From Burkholderiales bacterium (GTDB lineage: Bacteria > Pseudomonadota > Gammaproteobacteria > Burkholderiales > UBA6910): a DNA stretch of 64,000 nucleotides. Below the pieces are notes generated by a model. The model was not told where the DNA came from. It saw nothing but the letters and a program-made list of their open reading frames with translations, and made no database searches. Position 1 is the first letter of the stretch. Each line of letters opens with the position of its first letter. Location: contig BPKG01000001.1 of NCBI GenBank assembly GCA_026005015.1, positions 1,492,501 through 1,556,500 of the forward strand, given 5' to 3'. Made by a program: the position numbers and the translations under genes. Below, piece after piece: positions 51,857 through 61,153 of the stretch.

Positions 51857-53331
51857 GGGTTTCCCGCCCGCCGGGAGGCAATCCCATCCGCGTCGCCGCG
51901 CCCGGCCTCGGAGCGGCGGCGCCAGAGCAGGTTCACAGAGCGCGCCGCGGCGGTAAGGCCGACCCAGAAGAGCGCCACCACCGCGGGCGCGGCGATGACA
52001 TAGGGATAGCGCCAGGCGAGGAAGGATGCGGCCATCAGGACGGCGCCGATGGCGGCGAGGGCCCGGGCCTCGGCCACGTCCAGGGGACGGCGCCCGCGCA
52101 CCGCCGCGGCCGCCGCGCCCCCCAAGTGAGCCGCGTAGCGCACCGCCCCCCGGGCGCTGGAGCGGGCCCGCTCCCGCATGGCCTTGAGCCGCTGGCGGGG
52201 ACTGGACAGCACCACCCGCTGCCGGGGCGAGAGGACGATCTCCGTCGAGCGGCGCAGGTCCTGCAGGAAGCGCGCTTCCATCTCTTGCGCCACGCCCGCG
52301 TCCTCGATGGCCACGTCCAGCTCCCAGTTGCCGAACCAACTGGAAAGGTTCAGGTTGGTGGAGCCCACCCGCGCCCAGCGCCCGTCGGCCACCGCGGTCT
52401 TGGCGTGGATCATGGGGCCGTCCCACTCGAAAACGCGGATGCCCGCTTCCAGCAGCGGGCGGTACTGGGTGCGGGACAGGGTGGCGATGACCGGCACGTC
52501 GCTCGAGCGGGGCACCAGCAGCCGCACGTCGACCCCGTCCGAGGCGGCCTCCCGTAGGGCTTCCAGGTACACGGGAGTGGCCATGAAGTAGGCGTCGGTG
52601 AGCCACAGGCTGTGGCGGGCGAGGGCCGCCACCAGGAGATCCAACCGGTAGAGGTTGGCGGTGGCGGGGGTGGCGCCGATCACCCGCAGGGCCACCTCGC
52701 CCCGGGCCGGAATCGATTCCCGCGCCGGGATGAGGGACTCGGGGATGCTGCCGCCTGCGTCCTCCCAGGCTTCGGCGAAAGTCCAGAGGAGGTCGGCCAC
52801 GGCGGGCCCGCGGATTTCCACGCCCGTGTCGCGCCAGGGCTCCCGGCCCCGGGCGGGATCGCCCATCCACGAGTCGCCGATGCAAAGACCGGAAACGAAA
52901 GCCACCTCGGTGTCCGTCACCAGAAGCTTGCGGTGATCCCTGGACAGGACGCTGAAGGCCGCGGTGAGCCGGGGTGGATTGCAGGGACGCGCCTCGCCCC
53001 CCGCTTCCACTAGGGGTTGAAACAGGCGGCTCCAGCCGGCGCGCAGGGACCCGAACCAGTCGTAGAGCACCCGCACCGCCACCCCCTCCCGGGCTTTGCG
53101 CGCGAGTAGCTCCACAAACCGGCGGCCGGTGCGGTCGTCATCGATGATGTACATCTCCAAGCACACCTGGCGGCGGGCGGCCTCGATGGCCGCCTCCCAC
53201 GCCGGGTAGTTCTCCGTCGCGTCGCAGAGCACGCGCACGCGGTTGCCGGCGACGAGGGGCGCCCCCGCGGAGCGGGAGAACGCCTGGTCGGCGAGGACGC
53301 GGATGACGTCGAGGGATTCGGGGAGCGGCAT
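51853..53331 (-). CDS. Phospholipase D / cardiolipin synthase family protein
   Basis: A 492-residue enzyme with two HKD motifs: SRDHRKLLVTD (first half) and MIHAKTAVAD (second), followed by GSTNLNLSSW. Two hydrophobic segments near the C-terminus (about residues 422-465) anchor it in the membrane, unlike typical cardiolipin synthases, which have N-terminal helices. The expected reaction is transphosphatidylation or phospholipid cleavage. It overlaps the NDH-2-like gene. Confidence 0.9.
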   Translation of the reverse strand: MPLPESLDVIRVLADQAFSRSAGAPLVAGNRVRVLCDATENYPAWEAAIEAARRQVCLEMYIIDDDRTGRRFVELLARKAREGVAVRVLYDWFGSLRAGWSRLFQPLVEAGGEARPCNPPRLTAAFSVLSRDHRKLLVTDTEVAFVSGLCIGDSWMGDPARGREPWRDTGVEIRGPAVADLLWTFAEAWEDAGGSIPESLIPARESIPARGEVALRVIGATPATANLYRLDLLVAALARHSLWLTDAYFMATPVYLEALREAASDGVDVRLLVPRSSDVPVIATLSRTQYRPLLEAGIRVFEWDGPMIHAKTAVADGRWARVGSTNLNLSSWFGNWELDVAIEDAGVAQEMEARFLQDLRRSTEIVLSPRQRVVLSSPRQRLKAMRERARSSARGAVRYAAHLGGAAAAAVRGRRPLDVAEARALAAIGAVLMAASFLAWRYPYVIAAPAVVALFWVGLTAAARSVNLLWRRRSEAGRGDADGIASRRAGNP

Positions 53332-53402
53332 AGAGGCCCGTACCGGGAAAGGGCATTATACTGGCCGCCGTGCGCCGCCCTGGAGCGCGCAGACGCCCCA
53401 TG

Positions 53403-53812
53403 CACGTGCCCCTCGAGTTCCCTCCTCCCGCTGATGATGCTGGTGATCTTCGCCGGCTACGTGTCTTCGGCATGAGGGGCTTCGGTGCGTCCCCCATCAC
53501 CGTCCCGGTCCTGCCCCACTTCCTTTCGCTGCCCTTCGTGCTCGCCTTGTGCAGCGCGCTCGACCTGGCCCCGCCGCCCTGCTTCTCGGCTACCACACCC
53601 GCCGGGACGCCGACGGCAGGGAGCTGCTGGCGCTCCTCCCGTTCACCCTGGCGGGTCTCGCCCTGGGGGGTCACCCTGCTGGTGAATCTGCCTCGGGACG
53701 CCACCCTCGCCGGGCTCGGGCTCTTCGTCAGCGGGTACGCGCTCTATGCAGCCGCCCGCCGGCCCCTTGCCCGCACGCTAAGCCGCGCCTGGGCCGCGCC
53801 GCTCAATGGGAT
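53403..53812 (+). pseudogene. TauE/SafE family permease remnant
   Basis: Reading across three frames gives one membrane protein: LMMLVIFAGYV, FGMRGFGASPITVPVLPHFL, FVLALCSALDL, LLLGYHTRRDADGRELLALL and FTLAGLALG, then VTLLVNLPRDATLAGLGLFV. This is the N-terminal half of a TauE/SafE anion permease. At least three indels (near 53462, 53573 and 53668) are present, and the C-terminal half is missing where the next gene begins. It is therefore probably a true pseudogene. Confidence 0.75.
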
Positions 53813-54474
53813 TCGCCGGCCGGCGCCTCGATGTCCGAGATGCGGCCTCCCTCGTCGAAGCGCACCAGGAGGAAGGGCCGCCCCTCCTGGCGGGCGAGCA
53901 TGCGCGAGGGCAGTTCCTCCACCTCCAGGGACAGGTTGCGCATCCATGCGCGGGTGACGGCGCGATGATCCACCTCGAAGAGCTGGACCGCGCGCCTCAA
54001 GCACGACACGATCAGGTCGGGGCGCCCGGTGAAATCCAGGTCGAGGGGCGCCTCGTGGAGTAAGAAATAGACGGCGCCGCCCGCGCTAGGGGCGCGGTAA
54101 TAGGCGTCCGCCCCGCACACGCCGGAAGCCGCCAGGGCCAGGGCGTGGCCGGCGATGTCCGCCAGGGGCAGCCGGGGCTCGATCAGCATGGGGATGTCTT
54201 GCCGCAGGCCGTATTCCCGCAATCGTTCCGCGTCGAGCAGAATCTCCTCGGGAAATTCCCCGAGGGGATCGGCCCAAGCCCAGATCCAGGTGTTGTCCTT
54301 TTCCACCTCGGTCCCCAGGAGCTGCAGCGGAAACACCCGGCAGCGGCCGAAATCCACCACGCCACGCTCCAGGCGGAGCCGCCCGCGGTGGTCTCCCAGG
54401 TACTCGGCCAGAACCTGCTGCTTGGCCAGGGACAGGGCCAGGTGGCGGGCCAGAAGGTCCTTGAAGGTTTCCAT
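53803..54474 (-). CDS. DUF6882-like protein
   Basis: A 223-residue soluble protein with TWIWAWADPLGEFPEEIL and LDAERLREYGLRQDIPML, then AGHALALAASGVCGADAYYR. The WxW-rich N-terminal module is seen in DUF6882 proteins of unknown role. It is followed upstream by an acetyltransferase gene four bases away on the same strand, suggesting a two-gene unit. Confidence 0.75.
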   Translation of the reverse strand: METFKDLLARHLALSLAKQQVLAEYLGDHRGRLRLERGVVDFGRCRVFPLQLLGTEVEKDNTWIWAWADPLGEFPEEILLDAERLREYGLRQDIPMLIEPRLPLADIAGHALALAASGVCGADAYYRAPSAGGAVYFLLHEAPLDLDFTGRPDLIVSCLRRAVQLFEVDHRAVTRAWMRNLSLEVEELPSRMLARQEGRPFLLVRFDEGGRISDIEAPAGESH

Positions 54475-54478
54475 CGGG

Positions 54479-54952
54479 CTAGCGATCGGGGGCGACCTCG
54501 CAAACCAGGTCATGGGCCATGCGGATTGCCATCTCCCGCCCCCCGTAGTAGCGGGGCACGCGGGCGATCTCCCGGTAGCCCAGGGACTGGTAGAACTGCC
54601 GCGCCCCCCGGTTCACCGCCCTCAGCTCCAGGTAAACCACCTGGATACCGGCGGTGCGGCAGGAGGCTTCCAGCCACTCCACCAGGCGGCGCGCGACGCC
54701 TTGGCGCTGGAACCTGGGCCGCACGGCCAGCAGGTTCAAGTGGGCCGTTTCGTCGCCGAACTCCATGATGGCGAACCCCGCCACCCGGCCCTGGGCCTCC
54801 GCCACCAGGGCCATGGTCTCCCGGTGACGGATGCTGGCGGCGACCCGGGCCGGCGTCCAGGACCAGGTGAGCCCCGTTTCGATCAAGTCGCGGGACATAG
54901 CGGCAATCTCCGCGCTGTCCTTGGGCGCCGCGGGTCTGAGGAGCACGTCCAT
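54479..54952 (-). CDS. GNAT acetyltransferase (RimI-like)
   Basis: A 157-residue N-acetyltransferase fold: HLNLLAVRPRFQRQGVARRL is the acetyl-CoA-binding motif A, followed by VYLELRAVNRGARQFYQSLG. It could act on a protein N-terminus or a small amine. It is the first gene of the unit with the DUF6882-like gene. Confidence 0.88.
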   Translation of the reverse strand: MDVLLRPAAPKDSAEIAAMSRDLIETGLTWSWTPARVAASIRHRETMALVAEAQGRVAGFAIMEFGDETAHLNLLAVRPRFQRQGVARRLVEWLEASCRTAGIQVVYLELRAVNRGARQFYQSLGYREIARVPRYYGGREMAIRMAHDLVCEVAPDR

Positions 54953-55041
54953 GGGTCAATCCAGGCCGCAGCGGTCGCGGCCGTTCGGATATGTTACACC
55001 TTCCTCCTGCACCCGGCCGGCCGCGCCTCGGGGCCCCCTTT

Positions 55042-55512
55042 TCACCCCAGCCGGAGGACGAAATTGGCCATCTCCGGGCGCTCCGTCCAGCCGCGCTTCG
55101 CGTAGAAGCCGCGCCGGTACGCTTCCCGGTCCCGACCGACGAGCAGCATCAGGCGGGCGCAGCCCCGCCCGTGGGCTTCGGCGACGATGACCTCCACCAG
55201 GGAGCGTCCCACGCCCCGGTCCCGGTACGCCTCTTCCACGAAGAGCTCGGAGACGTAGCCCTCCGGTCCGGGCAGGAACAGGTAGGGCAGCCAGTGCACC
55301 GAGCTATAGCCGACGACCCGTTCTTCCGCCTCGGCCACGTAAACCGAGTGGCTGTTGTCCGCCAGACAGGCCGAGAGGTGGCGGCGTACCCGCCGCTCGG
55401 TGGCCTCCCGCGGCTCCTCCCCGAGGTCGCCGAACCATCCCAGCGCTCGCAGGAGCACGGCGATGGACGGCGCATCTTCCAGCTTGGCTGCTCGAATACG
55501 GACTGCGCTCAT
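55042..55512 (-). CDS. GNAT acetyltransferase
   Basis: A 156-residue GNAT protein with YVSELFVEEAYRDRGVGRSL (motif A) and REAYRRGFYAKRGWTERPE near the end. The start is set at ATG 55512 (MSAVRIRAAKLED). It belongs to a different branch from the neighbouring GNAT; the substrate is unknown. Confidence 0.85.
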   Translation of the reverse strand: MSAVRIRAAKLEDAPSIAVLLRALGWFGDLGEEPREATERRVRRHLSACLADNSHSVYVAEAEERVVGYSSVHWLPYLFLPGPEGYVSELFVEEAYRDRGVGRSLVEVIVAEAHGRGCARLMLLVGRDREAYRRGFYAKRGWTERPEMANFVLRLG

Positions 55513-55686
55513 CTCCACCTCCCCTTCTCGTTCCTGTTGCCGAACGGAAAACTCCACCGTCCCGCCCCCATCACCCGTGGGACACGGGGCCGCAAGCCCG
55601 GGCCCGCGCCCGCCGACCAAAGGGCATGGACCGGGAATTCGCCCGCTCGGCAGGCGGTCCTATTCGCAAAGCCCAACGGAGGAATC

Positions 55687-56253
55687 ATGAAACGGCGTAT
55701 GGTGCTTAAGGCCTTGGCGGCCGCCCCTTGGACGCTCTGGCTGGCGCGTCCCGGGCTGGCGGCGCCGCAAGGGAGCGTCACCATGGGCGTGGAAGAGCTG
55801 CAGAGGAACTGGAAGGCCCTGTTGGCGGACGGGGCGGACGTGGCCCTCACGACCGAGCCGTTGCGGCGCTCCGATGAGGAGTGGAAAAAGATTCTCACGT
55901 CGGAGCAGTTCCGCGTACTGCGCCGGGAAGGCACCGAGCGACCCTTCACGAGCCCCCTGAACCAGGAAAAGCGCCCCGGCGTTTACCTGTGCGCCGGCTG
56001 CCGACTCCCCCTGTTCACCTCGGCGATGAAGTACGACAGCGGCACCGGCTGGCCCAGTTTCTTCACCACGATTCCCGGAGTCTTCGCCACCAAGCGGGAC
56101 TACAAGCTGCTGCTGCCGCGCATCGAATACCACTGCGCGCGCTGCGGCGGGCATCATGGCCATGTCTTCAACGACGGCCCGCCGCCCACCGGGGAGCGCT
56201 GGTGCAACAACGGCGTGGCGCTGCGCTTCATTCCCAAGATCGGGAAGGCCTGA
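55687..56253 (+). CDS. msrB: Peptide-methionine (R)-S-oxide reductase MsrB, probably exported
   Basis: A 188-residue MsrB. A Tat-like or Sec N-terminus (MKRRMVLKALAAAPWTLWLA, ending GLAAP) suggests export. The zinc pairs are CAGC and CARC and the catalytic Cys is in RWCNNGVALRF. A GGAGGAATC ribosome-binding site precedes ATG 55687. Together with MsrPQ it suggests attention to periplasmic methionine repair. Confidence 0.92.
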   Translation: MKRRMVLKALAAAPWTLWLARPGLAAPQGSVTMGVEELQRNWKALLADGADVALTTEPLRRSDEEWKKILTSEQFRVLRREGTERPFTSPLNQEKRPGVYLCAGCRLPLFTSAMKYDSGTGWPSFFTTIPGVFATKRDYKLLLPRIEYHCARCGGHHGHVFNDGPPPTGERWCNNGVALRFIPKIGKA

Positions 56254-56395
56254 CCCCATCCCAGCCGCTGCCGTCATCGTCCCTCGGGACACGGTCTGAC
56301 GGCGGCCAGCGGCAGCTCGGAAAGGGGCCTGAACCCCAGGGCGAGGGCCTCCTCCAGGCGATTTGCCAGGACGTGGCAGAGGTGGATGGCGCCGG

Positions 56396-56683
56396 CTATT
56401 TGAACTTGGATAGGGCCGACTTGAGGGCCTCGTGGAACTCATTCCACGCCTTGTCCATGCCGGCCTTCAGCTCTTGCCAAGCGCCCTCGCTCGCCCGGCG
56501 CAGTTCGTCCAGCTTCTGGCGGGCCGCGTCCTGGCGGGCGCGCAGGGCCTGGATCTGCTGGTGATACTCGCTGCGCAGGCTCGCTTCGGCCTGTTCGGCC
56601 TTGGCCTTGAGCCGGTCGATCTCGGCCTTCCACTGGTCCAACTGGGTCTGAAGCCGCTTGATGTAGTCTTCCTTGGTTTCCAT
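56396..56683 (-). CDS. Coiled-coil hypothetical protein
   Basis: A 95-residue fully helical protein, METKEDYIKRLQTQLDQWKA onward, with heptad Leu/Ala and many Glu/Lys/Arg residues. It is likely a long coiled coil or helical hairpin, of the kind annotated as a sll1863-type stress protein in some genomes. GGAGGCACC lies just upstream of its ATG. Confidence 0.75.
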   Translation of the reverse strand: METKEDYIKRLQTQLDQWKAEIDRLKAKAEQAEASLRSEYHQQIQALRARQDAARQKLDELRRASEGAWQELKAGMDKAWNEFHEALKSALSKFK

Positions 56684-56743
56684 GGGTGCCTCCTCTCCAT
56701 CTATTGAGCCTCCGGTAAATGGCTGACTAACCATTTACCGCTG

Positions 56744-56785
56744 TCCCCCTCTCTCCCTCTGGGAGAGAGGGCGGGAGAGGGCCGA
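56744..56785. repeat. CCCTCTC palindromic repeat
   Basis: CCCCTCTCTCCCTCTGGGAG and GAGAGGGCGGGAGAGGG form an inverted repeat in the spacer before hemW. It belongs to the same style as the element inside trpC. Confidence 0.7.
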
Positions 56786-56801
56786 GCGTCGTCAAGCATT
56801 T

Positions 56802-58046
56802 TTAGGACGCTCGGTAAAAGGGCTCATGGGCCTGCCGCCCGGGCGCCTGGCCAGGGAGAAACAGGGCCAGTAAGTCGTTCAGGAACCGGCGGCCCAGGAG
56901 CGTCGGGGCGACGCGGCGATGGTCCCGCACCACCAACCCCTTCGTTTCGGCCAGATCCAGCGTAGGGATCACCGCGGCGAGGGGCAGCCCCGTGCGCTCC
57001 TCGAACAGGGCCAGCTCGAAGCCCTGGTTCAAGCGCAGGGCGTTCATCATGAACTCGAAGGGCAGCTCCTCCACCGGCACCTCCTGGGCCGCCTCGACCG
57101 GCGCGCCCTGCTCCACCCGCGCCATGTAGGTTTTGGGCTGCTTGTAGCGCCGGCTGCGCACGATGCGGTCGAGAAACGAGACCTTGGAGTGGGCGCCGGC
57201 GCCGATGCCCAGATAGTCCCCGAAGCGCCAGTAGTTGAGGTTGTGGCGGCACTCCCGGCCGGGCCGGGCGAAGGCGGAGGTTTCGTAATGGACGTAGCCC
57301 CGGGCGGCCAGGATCTCCTCCACCGCTTCCTCCATGGCCGCAGCGGCGTCCTCGTCGGGGACCACGGGCGGGTAACGGTGGAAATAGGTGTTGGGCTCGA
57401 TGGTCAGGTGGTACGCCGAGACATGGGGCGCACCCGAGGCCGCCGCCGTCTCGACGTCGCGCCGGCACGCTTCCAGCGTCTGCCCGGGCAGCCCATACAT
57501 GAGGTCCAGGTTCACGTGCTCGAAGGCGGCGAGGGCCAGCTCCAGGGCCCGGCGGGCCTGAGCCCCGTCGTGCACCCGCCCGATGGCCCGGAGCATCCGG
57601 TCGTCGAAGCTCTGGATGCCCAGGGAGAGCCGGTTCACGCCCGCGGCGCGGAAGCCCGCGAACTTCGCCGCCTCCACCGTGCCCGGGTTGGCCTCCAGGG
57701 TGATCTCGGCGTAAACGTCCAGGGGCACGCGGGCCCGAACGGCGGACAGGATCGCGTCCACCGCCTCGGGGGAGAGCAAGCTCGGTGTCCCGCCGCCGAA
57801 GAATACGCTATGGACGCGCCGGCCCCAGATCTCGGGCAGCGCCAGCTCCAGGTCCCGGATGAGGGCCTCGATATAGCGTTCCTCCGGAATCCCGCCGCGC
57901 ACCTCATGGGAGTTGAAATCGCAGTAGGGGCACTTGCGCACGCACCAGGGCACGTGAATATAGAGGGCGAGGGGCGGCAGCGCCTTAAGTTGCGGCCGGC
58001 GGGGAAGGGCCGGACCACGGGCGGTCACGGAAACCACGGCGGACAC
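56802..58046 (-). CDS. hemW: Radical SAM heme chaperone HemW
   Basis: A 414-residue HemN-like radical-SAM protein. The cluster motif is C35-x3-C39-x2-C42 in WCVRKCPYCDF, followed by FFGGGTPSLLSP, GIQSFDDRML, DLMYGLPGQT and YHLTIEPNTYFH. A fourth Cys, as in HemN coproporphyrinogen oxidase, is absent, which supports a heme-delivery role. It is downstream of rdgB in many proteobacteria; here a cupin and small ORF lie between. Confidence 0.93.
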   Translation of the reverse strand: MSAVVSVTARGPALPRRPQLKALPPLALYIHVPWCVRKCPYCDFNSHEVRGGIPEERYIEALIRDLELALPEIWGRRVHSVFFGGGTPSLLSPEAVDAILSAVRARVPLDVYAEITLEANPGTVEAAKFAGFRAAGVNRLSLGIQSFDDRMLRAIGRVHDGAQARRALELALAAFEHVNLDLMYGLPGQTLEACRRDVETAAASGAPHVSAYHLTIEPNTYFHRYPPVVPDEDAAAAMEEAVEEILAARGYVHYETSAFARPGRECRHNLNYWRFGDYLGIGAGAHSKVSFLDRIVRSRRYKQPKTYMARVEQGAPVEAAQEVPVEELPFEFMMNALRLNQGFELALFEERTGLPLAAVIPTLDLAETKGLVVRDHRRVAPTLLGRRFLNDLLALFLPGQAPGRQAHEPFYRAS

Positions 58047-58104
58047 GGGGAAGATTCCTGGGGAAGAAACGCCCCCATTATACGGCAGGCCCCCGAAGCC
58101 CCGG

Positions 58105-58419
58105 TCAGCCCTTCATCCCGTCCAGGCTCACCACCGGTTCGTCTCCCACCACTTCGGCATCGTGCAGCACGCCCCGGGGTACGGGCAGCAGGTCGCCTGG
58201 TCCCAGTACCACTTCGCGCCCCTGGACCGTCAGGCGGAAGCGGCCCGCGAGGACCGCGTCCATCTTGTCCACCTCGTGGGTATGAGGTGGAAAATAAGTC
58301 CCCGGGGGATAAACGTACCGGGTCACCCGGTAGCCCCGGGCCTCGATCTTGGCCCGCAGCCGCTCCTCGGTGAGGGGACCGTCCCGGGCCTCGTCCCAGC
58401 GCTCCACCTGAACCGCCAT
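58105..58419 (-). CDS. Cupin domain protein
   Basis: A 104-residue single-domain cupin with the metal motif PPGTYFPPHTHEVDKMDAVL (HxH...E) and GPGDLLPVPRGVLHDAEV (second His). The role is unknown. Its start codon is shared, on opposite strands, with the start of the small divergent ORF. Confidence 0.85.
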   Translation of the reverse strand: MAVQVERWDEARDGPLTEERLRAKIEARGYRVTRYVYPPGTYFPPHTHEVDKMDAVLAGRFRLTVQGREVVLGPGDLLPVPRGVLHDAEVVGDEPVVSLDGMKG

Positions 58420-58633
58420 GGCAAGAGCCTCTTTTCTTGAACCCCCTATTTATTATGACCGCCCCATCGTCGATCTCGAATCCTTGCGCAACCGGGCGCC
58501 GGTCCTCGCCGACCGGGTCTATTGCGCCAACCTGTGCGGCGGCCTCTGCTTCGCCGTGGCGGACGCCTGCCGCCGCTGGTACGACGTCCCGGAGGAGGAG
58601 ACGCTGGCGTTGCTGCGCCAGGAGACTCCGTGA
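58418..58633 (+). CDS. Small conserved-looking hypothetical protein
   Basis: A 71-residue frame with YYDRPIVDLESLRNRAPVLA and RVYCANLCGGLCFAVADACR. A Cys-rich CxxxCGGLC patch could bind metal. The only in-frame ATG overlaps the cupin start codon by two bases, so the real start may be downstream. No family is recognised. Confidence 0.45.
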   Translation: MARASFLEPPIYYDRPIVDLESLRNRAPVLADRVYCANLCGGLCFAVADACRRWYDVPEEETLALLRQETP

Positions 58634-58646
58634 GCGAACCCCGGCC

Positions 58647-59243
58647 TCACTCCGGCGCGCTCCGGCCTAGCCTTTCCACCAGCCGCGCCAAGGCCTTGCC
58701 CCGGTGGCTCACCCGGTTTTTTTCCTCGAGGGGCAGCTCCGCCCCCGTGCGGCCGAGGCGGGGGTCCAGGAACAAGGGGTCGTAGCCGAATCCTCCCGTG
58801 CCCCGGGGGGCATGGACGATCTCCCCGTGCCATTCCCCCTCGGCGATGAGGGGCTGAGGGTCGTCGGCGTGGTCGAGTAGCACCATGACGCAGTAATAGT
58901 GGGCGCGGCGATCGGCCGCCCCTTCCAGCAGCGCCAGGAGCTTTTCGTTGTTGCGCACGTCGGAGCGGGGATCGCCCGCGAAGCGGGCCGAGTGCACCCC
59001 CGGCGCGCCGTTCAAGGCGTTCACGCAGATGCCGGAGTCGTCGGCGAGCGCCGGCAGCTCCGCCGCGCGGCTCGCGTGCCGGGCCTTCGCCAGGGCGTTC
59101 TCGATGAAAGTGACGTGGGGCTCCTCCGCCTCGGGGATGCCCAGGTCGGATTGGGACAGGATCTCGAAGCCCAGGGGCTCGAGGCAGCGGCGGATCTCCC
59201 GGATCTTGCCCGGGTTGTTGCTGGCGAGAACGATCTTTTTCAT
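58647..59243 (-). CDS. rdgB: XTP/dITP pyrophosphatase RdgB
   Basis: A 198-residue Ham1-family enzyme that cleans non-canonical purine nucleotides. Motifs are VLASNNPGKIREI, TFIENALAKARHAS, LADDSGICVNALNGAPGVHS, GTGGFGYDPLF and EKNRVSHRGKAL. It is divergent from the TerC-like gene. Confidence 0.96.
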   Translation of the reverse strand: MKKIVLASNNPGKIREIRRCLEPLGFEILSQSDLGIPEAEEPHVTFIENALAKARHASRAAELPALADDSGICVNALNGAPGVHSARFAGDPRSDVRNNEKLLALLEGAADRRAHYYCVMVLLDHADDPQPLIAEGEWHGEIVHAPRGTGGFGYDPLFLDPRLGRTGAELPLEEKNRVSHRGKALARLVERLGRSAPE

Positions 59244-59378
59244 GCGTCTCCGATTCGATCAAGAGGGCCGCCGCAAGGCGGCCGCCGGGCGGCTATGATA
59301 CCCTCTCGGCCCGTGCCTCCGGGCAGCCGCTGGCCCGCCGCATCGAATCTCGCAGCAAAGAAAGGGGAGCACGCCACC

Positions 59379-60158
59379 ATGTTCGAATGGATCACCGACC
59401 CGCAGGCCTGGATCGCCCTGGGGACCTTGACCGCCCTGGAGATCGTCCTGGGCATCGACAACATCATCTTCATCTCCATCCTGGTGGGCCGACTTCCCCC
59501 CGAGCAACGGGGCAAGGCGCGGTTCCTGGGCCTGGCCCTGGCCATGGGCATGCGCATCGGGCTGCTCCTCTCCCTCGCCTGGATCATGTCCCTCACCGCG
59601 CCGCTCTTCACGGTGCTCGAGGAGGAGATCTCGGGCCGGGACTTGATCCTGGTGGGCGGGGGGCTGTTCCTGCTGTGGAAGAGCGTGCACGAGATCCATA
59701 ACGCCCTGGAAGGGCCGGAGGAGGGAGAGAAAAGGGTCGCGGCGGCCACCTTCGGCGGCGTGCTCCTGCAGATCGCCCTGATCGACATCGTGTTCTCCCT
59801 CGACTCGGTGATCACGGCCGTGGGCATGGCGAGCCACGTGCCGGTGATGGTGATCGCCATCGTGCTGGCGGTGCTGGTGATGATGCTGGCCGCCGGGCCC
59901 ATCAGCGACTTCGTCGATCGGCACCCCACCATCAAGATGCTGGCCCTGTCCTTCCTGGTGCTGGTGGGGGTGGCCTTGATCGCCGAGGGCTTCGAGTTCC
60001 ACATCCCCAAGGGCTACATCTATTTCGCCATGGCCTTCTCAGTGGCCGTGGAGATGCTGAACCTGCGCTTGCGGGCACGCCCAGGAAAACCGGTGAAGCT
60101 GCACAAGGCCGCTTCGCCGGGAGGCGCCGGCGCGGAGCAAGCGGGCGAGAAAAACTGA
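59379..60158 (+). CDS. TerC family membrane protein
   Basis: A 259-residue integral membrane protein. The conserved acidic residues lie in ALEIVLGIDNIIFISILVG and DIVFSLDSVITAVGMA. About seven hydrophobic segments span the sequence. TerC-like proteins are linked to tellurite resistance or Mn export. The start is ATG 59379, with AAAGGGGAG upstream. It precedes an EamA transporter on the same strand. Confidence 0.92.
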   Translation: MFEWITDPQAWIALGTLTALEIVLGIDNIIFISILVGRLPPEQRGKARFLGLALAMGMRIGLLLSLAWIMSLTAPLFTVLEEEISGRDLILVGGGLFLLWKSVHEIHNALEGPEEGEKRVAAATFGGVLLQIALIDIVFSLDSVITAVGMASHVPVMVIAIVLAVLVMMLAAGPISDFVDRHPTIKMLALSFLVLVGVALIAEGFEFHIPKGYIYFAMAFSVAVEMLNLRLRARPGKPVKLHKAASPGGAGAEQAGEKN

Positions 60159-60182
60159 CCGCCTGCGCCGAGGCCGCGGCAA

Positions 60183-61025
60183 ATGTCGTTAAGCGTCATG
60201 CTGGCCGTGCTCTTCGCCGCTTTGCTGCACGCGGCGTGGAACGCGCGCCTCAAGGCGAGCCCCGACCCGTTGCCGGAAGCCCTGGCGGTGGTCATGGGGG
60301 CGGGGCTCCTGGCGCTGCCGGCGGTCGTCGGGCTGCCCCCGCCTCGACCGGAGAGCTGGCCTTCCCTTGCCGCCTCCACCGCCCTGCACGTGGCCTATTT
60401 CGTCCTGGTGGCCCTGGCCTACCGCTCGGGGGCGCTCAGCATCGCCTATCCCCTCATGAGGGGCGTGCCGCCCGCGGTGGTGGCGGCAGGGGCGGCCCTA
60501 CTCTTCGGCGAGACCCTGTCGGCACCCGGCTGGGCGGCGGTGCTCGCCATCGTGCTGGGCGTGCTCATGCTGAGCGGCGAGGGACTGCGGGCGCGGGCCA
60601 CATCGGGCCGGGGCCTGGCGATGGTGGGGGCCAACGTGGCGGTGATCGTGGCCTACACCCTGGTGGACGGGGCCGGCGTGCGCGTCTCGGGAAACGCCAT
60701 GAGCTACGCCGCCTGGCTCTTCGCCTTGACCGGCGTGGCGCTGGTCCCCCTATACGTAGGGCTGGTCCGGGGCCGCCTACCGGCCAAGCCAGGGCCCCGT
60801 TGGGGGCGGGTGCTGCTGGGCTCCGCCTACACCCTGGGAGCCTACGGGATCGCCCTGTGGGCCATGACCCGGGCCCCCATCGCCCTGGTGGCGGCCCTGC
60901 GGGAAACCTCCATCCTGTTCGGGGCGGCGATGGCCGCCCGCTGGCTGCGGGAGCCGTTCACGCCCCGGCGCTGGATGGGGGTGGGTCTGGTGGCGGCCGG
61001 CGCCATGGCCACGCGCCTTGCCTGA
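60183..61025 (+). CDS. EamA/DMT family transporter
   Basis: A 280-residue drug/metabolite transporter with about ten hydrophobic segments in two repeats (YPLMRGVPPAVVAAGA in the first, APIALVAALRETSILFGAAM in the second). The substrate is unknown. It lies 24 bases after the TerC-like gene. Confidence 0.88.
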   Translation: MSLSVMLAVLFAALLHAAWNARLKASPDPLPEALAVVMGAGLLALPAVVGLPPPRPESWPSLAASTALHVAYFVLVALAYRSGALSIAYPLMRGVPPAVVAAGAALLFGETLSAPGWAAVLAIVLGVLMLSGEGLRARATSGRGLAMVGANVAVIVAYTLVDGAGVRVSGNAMSYAAWLFALTGVALVPLYVGLVRGRLPAKPGPRWGRVLLGSAYTLGAYGIALWAMTRAPIALVAALRETSILFGAAMAARWLREPFTPRRWMGVGLVAAGAMATRLA

Positions 61026-61153
61026 AACTCGCGCACCGAGCGCTCCTTCGAGGGCCGCCTGAGACACCACGGACCGCGCGCATCCATCCTGCGGGAAGCG
61101 GATTAGCTTAAAAAGCTTGTATAAGGTGACGGCAAGCGGGATCATGGAATCCC

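Noticed and set aside
55687-56253. MsrB as a cytoplasmic enzyme starting at an internal Met (MGVEELQRN)
   Set aside because: The upstream ATG has a strong ribosome-binding site and adds a clear signal-like segment, so the longer start is preferred.
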